Assembly: GCA_036523795.1 (NCBI GenBank)
Contig: DATDDN010000108.1
Coordinates: 1-7,396, forward strand
Direction of reading: 5' to 3'
Origin: 39-52-133 sp036523795
GTDB taxonomy: Bacteria > Pseudomonadota > Gammaproteobacteria > Burkholderiales > Gallionellaceae
Length of the DNA stretch: 7,396 nucleotides
A program made the translations under genes and the position numbers. Within the stretch, counting starts at the first letter, position 1, and every line of letters begins with the position of its first letter. The notes beneath the pieces were generated by a model. The model had not been told where the DNA came from, ran no database searches, and saw only the letters and a program-made list of their open reading frames with translations. Shown here piece by piece: positions 1 to 5,850 of this stretch.

Positions 1-2
1 CA

Positions 3-422
3 AACATCCAGGACTACATGAACCGCGTTGCTGTTCAACTGGTCCGGGGTACGGATCGCCCCGATCTGCTGGTTGCTGATAACACCTACTACCGCGCCTA
101 TCTGGACAGCATGCAGGCTATCCAGCGCGTGACCGATGAAAAGATGGCTGGTGCTGGTTTCACCAGCCTGAAGTACTTTGGCGCGGGCGGCTCGGCTGAC
201 GTGGTGCTTGGTGGTGGTTATGGCTCGACCGGCATCTCGGCGAACCGCATGTACTTCATCAACACCAAGTACCTGTTCTTCCGCCCCCACAAGGACCGCA
301 ACTTCGTGCCTATCGGCGGCGACCGCATGAGCGTGAACCAGGACGCCATCATCAAGATGATCGGCTGGGCTGGCAACCTGACGGGTTCCGCTGGTGGTCT
401 TCAGGGCGTGCTGAAAGACTAA
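3..422 (+). CDS. Major capsid protein, C-terminal part (5' partial)
   Basis: The frame is open from the left edge; the first complete codon is at base 3, upstream of an internal ATG at 18, so the gene starts outside the window and 139 C-terminal codons are seen. The visible part ends with a pattern I associate with coat proteins of podovirus-like phages: a segment reading NTKYLFFRPHKDRNFVPIGG, then VNQDAIIKMIGWAGNLTGS, then a short LQGVLKD tail. Capsid proteins of this kind normally adopt the HK97 fold and form the icosahedral shell. Its place upstream of a small structural protein, an adaptor and a tail nozzle-like protein fits. A terminator follows the stop codon immediately. The family assignment rests on remembered motifs and gene order, and the missing N-terminal part could not be checked. 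Confidence 0.72.
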   Translation, partial: NIQDYMNRVAVQLVRGTDRPDLLVADNTYYRAYLDSMQAIQRVTDEKMAGAGFTSLKYFGAGGSADVVLGGGYGSTGISANRMYFINTKYLFFRPHKDRNFVPIGGDRMSVNQDAIIKMIGWAGNLTGSAGGLQGVLKD

Positions 423-427
423 TTAAG

Positions 428-448
428 ACCCGCTTAGGCGGGTTTTTT
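428..448 (+). terminator. Intrinsic terminator after the capsid gene
   Basis: A 6-bp perfect stem (ACCCGC at 428-433 with GCGGGT at 438-443) and a TTAG loop are followed by a run of six T (443-448). Flanking A and T bases (425-427 with 444-446) can extend the helix. It starts five bases after the capsid stop codon and ends 24 bases before the next start. No convincing promoter is visible between it and 472, so it probably acts as a partial terminator or 3'-end stabiliser, setting high capsid versus lower downstream expression. That role is inferred. Confidence 0.85.
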
Positions 449-458
449 AATCGCTTAC

Positions 459-465
459 GAAAGGA
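459..465 (+). promoter_or_regulatory. Ribosome binding site for the 165-residue structural protein
   Basis: GAAAGGA sits with a 6-base spacer before the ATG at 472. This is a near-ideal Shine-Dalgarno and supports that start. Confidence 0.75.
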
Positions 466-471
466 AACATC

Positions 472-969
472 ATGGCATTCACCATCATTGAACCCGAAGC
501 AGGGATGCAACCCATCGCTGTTACTTCGACCACCAAGAACCACGAACTCGGCAAGATCGTCCGCGCCAAAGACCCGACCTACGGCGACGGCGAATTTATC
601 TACCTGCTGGGCGTGGCATCGACCGCTGTCGGCTCGCTGGTGACCTACAACGCTGCAGATGGCGTGACGGCTCTGGCTGCAGTGGGCACCAACCTGCCGC
701 GTCCGATTGCGGTTGCGATGTCGGCCAACGTCGCCAGCCAGTACGGCTGGTATCAGATCAGCGGCACCTCGGTCATGGCGAAGTCCTCGGCCACCTCGCT
801 GGCGGCTGGCGCTGCGGTTGGCGTGAAGACCATCGGCTTTATCGCCTCGACCGGCTCCGGCAAGGAAGTTCAGGGTGCGCTGGTTTCTGCTGTGGCGTCT
901 GCTGCATCTGGCCGTACCACGGTGCAGGTTGTTATCAACAGGCCCCACATGCAGGGAAGAATTTCGTGA
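472..969 (+). CDS. Small capsid-associated structural protein (putative decoration/head protein)
   Basis: A 165-residue protein directly downstream of the major capsid gene, a usual place for head decoration or accessory proteins. It is rich in Ala, Thr, Ser, Val and Gly, has no predicted membrane segment or signal peptide, and alternates short hydrophobic stretches with turns, which suggests beta structure. The C-terminus (VVINRPHMQGRIS) resembles the ends of small phage structural proteins found next to capsid genes. The ATG has a strong ribosome site. Base composition (about 63% GC in a sampled line) matches the phage background, unlike the following endonuclease gene. Capsid decoration is inferred from position and composition; no catalytic motif is visible. 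A minor virion protein of another type remains possible. Confidence 0.6.
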   Translation: MAFTIIEPEAGMQPIAVTSTTKNHELGKIVRAKDPTYGDGEFIYLLGVASTAVGSLVTYNAADGVTALAAVGTNLPRPIAVAMSANVASQYGWYQISGTSVMAKSSATSLAAGAAVGVKTIGFIASTGSGKEVQGALVSAVASAASGRTTVQVVINRPHMQGRIS

Positions 970-996
970 TAACTAACGCGATCTTTTGATGCGGGT

Positions 997-1002
997 TATA
1001 AT
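997..1002 (+). promoter_or_regulatory. Candidate -10 box (TATAAT) of a private promoter for the HNH gene
   Basis: A perfect sigma70-type -10 hexamer, TATAAT, lies 29 bases upstream of the HNH start codon, in the short A+T-richer gap after the structural gene. Transcription would be expected to start near 1008-1009. No good -35 hexamer is found at 16-18 bp spacing (the region around 974-979 is a poor match) and there is no extended -10 TG. It could therefore need an activator or a phage-modified polymerase, or could be chance. Confidence 0.45.
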
Positions 1003-1021
1003 GCCTTTCAGTTCAACAACT

Positions 1022-1026
1022 GGAGG
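1022..1026 (+). promoter_or_regulatory. Strong Shine-Dalgarno of the HNH gene
   Basis: GGAGG with a 5-base spacer to the ATG at 1032. It is a very good match to the anti-Shine-Dalgarno, yet it lies wholly inside the right arm of the hairpin. Confidence 0.8.
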
Positions 1027-1031
1027 GCATT

Positions 1032-1655
1032 ATGCCAAGGAAAAAAGGATCACCGCACAAGGCAAAATTAGAAGGTGAACGGTTCCACCGTCTTCTAGTG
1101 AAATCTCGTATTTATGGGTCAACGTGGATTTGTGTGTGCGATTGCGGGAAAGAAGTAAAAGCTCAAACATACAGCTTGAAAGCTGGTAAGGTTAAATCTT
1201 GCGGATGTTATTCTCGGGATATAACTAGAACGCATGGCATGGAAGGAACTCCAACGTACAACACTTGGGGTCATATGCTATCAAGATGCAGAAACACAAA
1301 CCACAAGCAATACGCTGATTATGGTGGAAGAGGCATTGCCGTCTGTGATCGTTGGCTAAAGTTCGAGAATTTTCTGGCTGATATGGGGGAAAAACCTGAT
1401 GGCCTTTCTCTTGATCGCATAGATAACAATGGACCGTATAATCCTGACAATTGCCGTTGGGCAGCTCAACAACAACAGATAGCAAACCGCCGTGTTACAC
1501 CAAAATACAAAGGTGATGGCGGCAATATGTACTCACTTTCGCAGCTTGCAGAACAAGCAGGTTTGCCTTGGCGTCGTGTATATGATCGGGTGCGCAGTGG
1601 TTGGGACATAGACAAGGCGCTAAATACGCCTATTCGCAAAAAATCGATGGAGTAA
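1032..1655 (+). CDS. Freestanding HNH-type homing endonuclease
   Basis: A 207-residue protein of the phage HNH-like endonuclease family. A small Cys cluster (C34, C36, C38 and C57, C59) suggests an N-terminal zinc-binding knuckle. The nuclease core follows at about residues 65-155: H68, the conserved YNTW and SRC region (76-86), YGGRGIAVCDRW (97-108), then SLDRIDNNGPYNPDNCRWA (126-144) with the family's D, N and H/N metal and catalytic positions. A C-terminal stretch (about 167-197, SLSQLAEQAG through GWDIDKAL) looks like a helix-turn-helix DNA-binding module, as is usual for such enzymes. These proteins cut related genomes lacking the gene and spread by repair. GC is about 45% in sampled lines against about 60% around it, and Arg AGA and Leu TTA/CTA codons are frequent, so it is probably a later arrival. 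It lies between two intact genes, so no intron is implied. Confidence 0.88.
   Translation: MPRKKGSPHKAKLEGERFHRLLVKSRIYGSTWICVCDCGKEVKAQTYSLKAGKVKSCGCYSRDITRTHGMEGTPTYNTWGHMLSRCRNTNHKQYADYGGRGIAVCDRWLKFENFLADMGEKPDGLSLDRIDNNGPYNPDNCRWAAQQQQIANRRVTPKYKGDGGNMYSLSQLAEQAGLPWRRVYDRVRSGWDIDKALNTPIRKKSME
1649..1652 (+). promoter_or_regulatory. Ribosome binding site of the DUF115-methyltransferase gene, inside the HNH 3' end
   Basis: GGAG is formed by the last sense codons of the HNH gene (ATG GAG TAA at 1647-1655), with a 9-base spacer to the GTG at 1662. It is the only good Shine-Dalgarno before that GTG, so it supports the choice of start. The downstream gene appears to depend on sequence belonging to the endonuclease gene. 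Confidence 0.6.
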
Positions 1656-1661
1656 TACCCA

Positions 1662-3020
1662 GTGCAACTACCCGTTTCAGATGTGCTGATCCGCCACCGG
1701 AACAGCGAAGCAACAGCCGATTTGATCATTCCAGTTCACATCATCTGCAATACCCCGGACGACGTGCTGATCCGCAACATCAAGGCCAATTCGCGCCTTG
1801 ACAAGAAATGGCAGGCAGTTGTGCCTGAACACGAAAGAATCGCGGTGATCTGCGGTTCTGGGCCTTCGATGGCCGACACACTAGATGAAGTGCGCGAATG
1901 GCACGAAGCCGGGGCAACCATCTTCGCCCTCAATGGATGTGCCAAGTTTCTGGCTGATAACGGGATAACCGCCCATTATCAAGTCATGTGCGACGCGCGC
2001 CCGGAGAACGTCGATCTCATTGGACCCGCATGGAACCACCTGTTCGCATCCCAGTGCGATCCTGAGCTGTTCGAGCGCGTTCCTGATGCAATCCTGTGGC
2101 ATCTGCAGATCGGAGACATCGAGGACTATTTCCCTGACTATCAAGGGCCTTATGCCTTGATCGGCGGCGCGGCATCGGTTGGCAACACCACCACCTGTCT
2201 GGCCTATGCGATGGGATACCGCACGCTGCACCTGTATGGCTTCGACTCCTGCCACAAGGAAGGCAAGGGCCACGCCTTCAGCCAGCCGCTGAATGATGGC
2301 GACCCGGTTCTTGTGACCGAGTGGGCGGGCAAGCAGTACCTGACCAGCTTCACCATGAAGCACCAGGCCGAGAAGTTCCTTGAAACGTCTGCTGCGCTGC
2401 GGGAGATGGGAACCAAGATCCATGTTCACGGCTACGGACTTCTGCCTGACATGGTGAATACGCCTAAAATGGAAGAGGTAGACAAATACCGCGCCATGTG
2501 GGCTTTTGAAGGCTATCGCAACGTCTCTCCGGGTGAGGAAGTAGCGAAGACGTTCGTGGAAATTGTCGATCCTGTTGGAACCGTAGGCGATTTCGGATGC
2601 GGCACCGGGCGCGGCGGGTTGGCAATCAGCAAATTGACCGATTGCGACGTGACGCTGGTTGATTTTGCCGAGAACAGCCGAGACCGAGACGCGCAGCATC
2701 TGGACTTCGTGCTGGCCGATCTGACCAAGCCTATCAACCTGATGGTTGATTACGGGTATTGCTGCGATGTGATGGAGCATATCCCGACCGAAGACGTGCC
2801 GACCGTGATTAAGAACGTCATGGAATCTTGCCGGATCGGCTGCTTCTTCCAGATTTCCACGGTTGATGACCGCATGGGCGTTTTGATCGGCCAGGTTCTA
2901 CACCTGACCGTAAAACCGTTGTCGTGGTGGAGCGAGTTGTTCAGTGAACTCGGCTTCCGCGTCACGTTCGAGCAGGAGAACGAAGATTCCTGCAACCTCA
3001 ATGTCACAAAGGAACAATGA
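1662..3020 (+). CDS. Two-domain protein: MptE-like/DUF115 domain fused to a SAM-dependent methyltransferase
   Basis: A 452-residue protein. The N-terminal part (about 34-265) resembles the 6-hydroxymethylpterin diphosphokinase MptE-like (DUF115) domain of many phage and surface-glycan loci: DVLIRNIKANS at 34-44, the nucleotide-binding turn VICGSGPSM (62-70), NGCAKFLADNGI with YQVMCDARPEN (91-116), and a central GGAASVGNTTTCLAYAMGY (168-186) followed by LYGFDSCH. The C-terminal part (about 285-440) is a class I methyltransferase: motif I DFGCGTGRGG (310-319), the acidic end of strand 2 at D334, and a motif IV-like CDVMEHIP (368-375). The start is GTG with a Shine-Dalgarno 9 bases upstream. Its stop overlaps the next gene. 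DUF115 proteins relate to glycosyltransferase-like Rossmann folds, so a sugar or nucleotide-sugar substrate is plausible. The actual substrate, and whether it is a virion protein or host glycan, is unknown. Confidence 0.75.
   Translation: MQLPVSDVLIRHRNSEATADLIIPVHIICNTPDDVLIRNIKANSRLDKKWQAVVPEHERIAVICGSGPSMADTLDEVREWHEAGATIFALNGCAKFLADNGITAHYQVMCDARPENVDLIGPAWNHLFASQCDPELFERVPDAILWHLQIGDIEDYFPDYQGPYALIGGAASVGNTTTCLAYAMGYRTLHLYGFDSCHKEGKGHAFSQPLNDGDPVLVTEWAGKQYLTSFTMKHQAEKFLETSAALREMGTKIHVHGYGLLPDMVNTPKMEEVDKYRAMWAFEGYRNVSPGEEVAKTFVEIVDPVGTVGDFGCGTGRGGLAISKLTDCDVTLVDFAENSRDRDAQHLDFVLADLTKPINLMVDYGYCCDVMEHIPTEDVPTVIKNVMESCRIGCFFQISTVDDRMGVLIGQVLHLTVKPLSWWSELFSELGFRVTFEQENEDSCNLNVTKEQ
1683..1775 (+). 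repeat. 12-bp in-frame direct repeat at the start of the DUF115 domain
   Basis: GTGCTGATCCGC occurs at 1683-1694 and again at 1764-1775, 81 bases (27 codons) apart in the same frame, encoding VLIR at residues 8-11 and 35-38; both copies follow Asp. The sequence between the copies shows no further similarity. It may be a small N-terminal duplication or convergent motif use. Confidence 0.5.
3008..3013 (+). promoter_or_regulatory. Ribosome site that favours the second of two tandem ATG codons
   Basis: AAAGGA lies 3 bases before the ATG at 3017 but 6 bases before the in-frame ATG at 3020. The latter spacing is better, so the protein may really start at 3020, one residue shorter. Confidence 0.5.
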
Positions 3021-3586
3021 TGTTTGAAACTGCGCAACCGCAGATGCAAGAGAACCTGTTTGCAACCTTCTTCATCCAACCTGTCCGCATGGGCTACAAG
3101 TCCGAGCAGGCCGGGCATGATGTGTACGAGGACGTGGTGCATATCCGCATCAAATCCCCGGGCGACAACCTGACCGAAGTCGTGCGGGAAGCCTCCGAGC
3201 TGGACAAGCGCCGCTTTGCCCATCAGTGGGCCTATTTCCAGCAATCGCAATCCGGCGAAGAAATGGTGATCGGTATGCCGGTCACCGAATGGGCGGCAAT
3301 CTCGCGTTCTCTCGCCGAAGAACTGCGCGCCAAAGGGTTCAAGACGGTCGAAAGCCTGGCAAATGCGTCAGATTTGCAACTGCAGTCGATCATGGGCGGC
3401 TCCGGCTGGCGCACCAAGGCACAGGCGTTCCTCAAGCAAGCAGAGGACTCTGCTCTGGTGATGAAGCAGGCCAACGACATCAAGCGACTGGAAGCGATGA
3501 TCGAGAACCTGAAGGGCGAGATTGGGCGAATTGACGATAAGCCGCGCCGTGGCCGTCCGCCCAAGGAAGAAACCAAGGAAGACTAA
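3017..3586 (+). CDS. Phage protein with helix-hairpin-helix-like segment and basic AT-hook-like tail
   Basis: A 189-residue protein of unknown function, placed just before the head-tail adaptor. The N-terminal half (about 14-100) includes a beta-like segment, GHDVYEDVVHIRIKSPGDN, and reads like a small phage structural domain. Residues about 100-142 (LAEELRAKGFKTVESLANAS through GWRTKAQAFL) look like a helix-hairpin-helix or SAM-like motif of the type that binds DNA or partner proteins. A probable coiled-coil helix follows (146-172, with the heptad-like AMIENLKGEIGRI). The tail is highly charged, with RRGRPPK at 177-183, a core much like an AT-hook. The start overlaps the previous stop (ATGA), and the next gene begins directly after its stop. 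It could be a minor head-completion or scaffold-like protein; I do not recognise a named family. Confidence 0.65.
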   Translation: MMFETAQPQMQENLFATFFIQPVRMGYKSEQAGHDVYEDVVHIRIKSPGDNLTEVVREASELDKRRFAHQWAYFQQSQSGEEMVIGMPVTEWAAISRSLAEELRAKGFKTVESLANASDLQLQSIMGGSGWRTKAQAFLKQAEDSALVMKQANDIKRLEAMIENLKGEIGRIDDKPRRGRPPKEETKED

Positions 3587-4297
3587 ATGGCTAACACCCT
3601 GCTCCAGCTCGTACAGGACGTGAGCGACGAACTCGGGATCACCCGTCCCAATGCCGTCGTTTCGTCTACCGACTCGCAAATAATCCAGTTGCTTGCGCTG
3701 GCGAATTCGCTCGGGCGCGATCTCTATCGTGAGTACGAGTGGAACAGGCTTAATACCGAATACACGTTTTCCACCGTTGCCAGTCAGGAAACCTACGCGC
3801 TGGCGAGCGACTATGGCTATCAGATCAACCAAACCGAGTGGGACAAGTCGCACCACTGGCCGCTCCAGGGTCCGAAAACCGCACAGGAATGGCAATGGCT
3901 GAAGTCCGGCATCATCTCTGCCGGTCCGCGCTTTCGTTACAGGATCTTTGGCAACACGGTTCATATCAACCCGGTTCCGTCCGACGCCTTCACGCTTGGC
4001 TATGAGTACATCAGCAGCTACTGGGCGCTTGCTGCAGACGGGACGACTTACAAAGCCAAGTTCACGATGGACGACGACACCTGTGTGTTCGACGACCAGT
4101 TGATGATCTATGGCCTGAAAATGAAATGGCAGTTGGCAAAGGGATTCGACGCCAGCGCTGCGCTTGCGATGTATCAGGACCGCCTTGGGGCCTGCAAGGC
4201 ACAGGACAAGGCCGCGCCATCCCTGATGATCTCTCGCCGTCAGTCGCCGCTGCTTCTTACCACCTGGTCGATTCCTGAGACGGGGTACGGTTCGTGA
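3587..4297 (+). CDS. Head-tail adaptor (connector) protein
   Basis: A 236-residue protein that resembles the phage adaptor family placed between portal and tail in podoviruses (role comparable to P22 gp4). The N-terminus (TLLQLVQDVSDELGITRP, residues 4-21) and the following STDSQIIQLLALANSLGRDLYREYEW stretch form the helical part typical of these adaptors, which docks on the portal ring. The middle is beta-rich (TEYTFSTVASQETYALASDY, then RYRIFGNTVHINPVPSD and GYEYISSYWA). The C-terminal third is helical again (MIYGLKMKWQLAKGFDA through MYQDRLGA). The ATG at 3587 directly follows the previous stop and has AAGGA 7 bases upstream. Its stop overlaps the GTG of the next gene. The family call comes from the arrangement and motif pattern as remembered. 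Confidence 0.72.
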   Translation: MANTLLQLVQDVSDELGITRPNAVVSSTDSQIIQLLALANSLGRDLYREYEWNRLNTEYTFSTVASQETYALASDYGYQINQTEWDKSHHWPLQGPKTAQEWQWLKSGIISAGPRFRYRIFGNTVHINPVPSDAFTLGYEYISSYWALAADGTTYKAKFTMDDDTCVFDDQLMIYGLKMKWQLAKGFDASAALAMYQDRLGACKAQDKAAPSLMISRRQSPLLLTTWSIPETGYGS

Positions 4298-5850
4298 GGC
4301 TTCGCCCTACGCGTAACGCGCATACGGTTCTGGTTCCGGCTCCGACTGGGGGATGGAACAAGCGCGACAACATCGCGTTGATGCCGCCCACGGATGCGGT
4401 TATCTGCAAGAACGGCTTCCCGACCACCTCGGACCTGATGCTGAGGAAAGGCGCGATCAATTGGGTGACCGGATTCTCAGGCCCGGTTGAGTCGATCATG
4501 GCCTATCAGTCCGCCACTTTATCAAAGCTGTTCTGCGCTGTTGATGTGGGGGCGACGGCTGAGATTGTCGATGTTACCGCTACCGATACCACCGCACCTC
4601 CTCCGGCGTCTTCAGTCACTGGCCTGACCAACGCACGCTTCCAGCACGTCAACATCTCGACCACGGGTGGTTCGTTCCTGCTTGCCGTCAATGGCGATGA
4701 CAAGATGAGGTACTACAACGGCACGACTTGGACCGCAGACGGAGGCGGCACCTACACCGTGACTGGTGGGGATACATCCAACTGGATCAGCCTCAACATG
4801 CACAAGCGCCGTGTATGGGGCATACAGAAGGCTTCCATGCTGGCGTGGTATCTGCCGACCGATTCCATCGCAGGCGCTGCGGTTTCGTTCGATTTCCGCC
4901 CGATCTTCAAGCGTGGCGGCTATCTGATGGCGATGGGTACCTGGTCGCTTGATGCGGGCGAGGGGCTTGACGATTACGCGGTGTTCGTCACGTCAGAAGG
5001 CGAGATCGCGGTATATCGTGGCACTGACCCGGCAAGTGCTGCCACCTGGGCCTTGACCGGAGTTTGGTACGCAGGCGCACCGCTCGGACGCCGCTGTATG
5101 GTGAAGATGGGCGGCGATCTGCTGCTTATCAGCCGCGAAGGGCTTTTGCCGCTGTCCAAGGCGCTGATGTCGTCACGGGTAAACACCAAATCGGCCCTGT
5201 CAGACAAGATCCAGCAGGCGGTATCGGACGCAACCAGCATTTACGCCAACAACTACGGCTGGCAGGTAATGCCGTTTCCGGTCGAGAACATGCTGATTCT
5301 CAACGTGCCCACCTCCAGCACGACCGCAGAACAGTACGTGATGAACACCATCACCGGATCATGGGGGCAGTTCACCGGCTGGGATGCGTTTTGCTGGGAG
5401 CTGTTCAACGACGAGATTTTCTTCGGCACCACCGGAAAGGTATGCAAGGCGTGGACAGGTTACAGTGATTTTGACGCCAACATCAGCGGAGAAGTTCTGA
5501 CGGCTTTCTCGGATTTCGGTGCACCTGGAACGATCAAGCACTGGAAGATGGCTAAACCGATCATCAGCACTGACGGTTCGCCGGGTATCCTGATGGGGAT
5601 CAACGTCGATTACGACACCACCGCGCCTACCGGCACGCCTTCTTTCACCCCGCTTGCAAGTTCGGTGTGGGATACGGCTGTATGGGATTCGTCTACATGG
5701 GGAGGCGGATTGCTTCCCAAAAAGGACTGGCAGACCGTAGGCGGGATAGGGACAGCCGCAGCGCTGCATATCATTTCCGCCTCCAAGGGCATGGAAATCC
5801 GCTGGGCATCGACCATCTATGTGTTTGAAATCGGCGGGGTAATCGGATGA
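4294..5850 (+). CDS. Tail nozzle/hub-like structural protein
   Basis: A 518-residue protein, the largest complete gene here, following the adaptor as the nozzle gene does in P22-like tails. Its N-terminal segment (about 12-53, VLVPAPTGGWNKRDN, then LMPPTDAV, then a Phe-Pro turn and LRKG) is a widespread signature of these phage tail proteins. The rest is almost wholly beta-type with regularly spaced aromatic and Gly turns (for example YYNGTTW, VYRGTDP, WYAGAPLGRR, SWGQFTGWDAFCWELF), consistent with a propeller-like tube. Near the C-terminus is a Trp pentad repeat, VWDTA VWDSS TWGGG (458-472). The GTG start overlaps the adaptor stop (GTGA) with only a weak upstream G-rich site, so coupling with the upstream gene is likely. 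Assignment to a gp10-like nozzle is by analogy; 'tail hub' or 'structural protein' would be the cautious name. Confidence 0.65.
   Translation: MRLRPTRNAHTVLVPAPTGGWNKRDNIALMPPTDAVICKNGFPTTSDLMLRKGAINWVTGFSGPVESIMAYQSATLSKLFCAVDVGATAEIVDVTATDTTAPPPASSVTGLTNARFQHVNISTTGGSFLLAVNGDDKMRYYNGTTWTADGGGTYTVTGGDTSNWISLNMHKRRVWGIQKASMLAWYLPTDSIAGAAVSFDFRPIFKRGGYLMAMGTWSLDAGEGLDDYAVFVTSEGEIAVYRGTDPASAATWALTGVWYAGAPLGRRCMVKMGGDLLLISREGLLPLSKALMSSRVNTKSALSDKIQQAVSDATSIYANNYGWQVMPFPVENMLILNVPTSSTTAEQYVMNTITGSWGQFTGWDAFCWELFNDEIFFGTTGKVCKAWTGYSDFDANISGEVLTAFSDFGAPGTIKHWKMAKPIISTDGSPGILMGINVDYDTTAPTGTPSFTPLASSVWDTAVWDSSTWGGGLLPKKDWQTVGGIGTAAALHIISASKGMEIRWASTIYVFEIGGVIG
5665..5709 (+). repeat. Trp pentapeptide repeat in the tail nozzle-like protein
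   Basis: Three consecutive five-residue units, VWDTA, VWDSS and TWGGG (residues 458-472), share Trp at position 2 and Asp or Gly at position 3. At the DNA level they share TGGGA or TGGGG cores. Such Trp-Asp repeats recur near the ends of tail proteins of this type, perhaps forming a stacked aromatic loop. Confidence 0.6.

Larger units (their letters stand above)
997..1034 (+). promoter_or_regulatory. RNA hairpin that would sequester the HNH ribosome site and start codon
   Basis: Bases 1000-1013 pair without gaps with 1018-1031 (14 bp, two of them G-U: 1006/1025 and 1008/1023), closing a 4-base CAAC loop at 1014-1017. The helix can extend by 999/1032, 998/1033 and the wobble 997/1034, giving 17 bp. 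The right arm contains the GGAGG Shine-Dalgarno (1022-1026), and the extension covers the ATG (1032-1034). No T-run follows, so it is not a terminator. On transcripts arriving from upstream it should block translation of the endonuclease. Transcripts started from the TATAAT box in its left arm would lack most of that arm. Confidence 0.8.

Noticed and set aside
352..948. A 198-codon minus-strand frame across the capsid end, the terminator and the structural gene
   Set aside because: It runs through the terminator hairpin and two forward genes, is Arg/His/Gly-rich as expected from antisense translation, and has no family signature.
997..1034. The hairpin before the HNH gene read as a transcription terminator
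   Set aside because: The stem is followed by ATGCCAAGG, not a T-run, and it ends at a start codon. A translation-control structure fits better.
970..1661. The HNH gene as part of a group I or II intron or an intein
   Set aside because: Both flanking frames are complete with their own start and stop and do not join in one product. Only about 62 bases precede the gene and 6 follow it, too little for an intron core, so it is a freestanding endonuclease.
1881..2780. A 299-codon open frame on the minus strand across the DUF115-methyltransferase gene
   Set aside because: It is antisense to a gene with clear domain motifs. Its translation shows no recognisable family and it has no credible ribosome site, so it is a shadow of codon bias.
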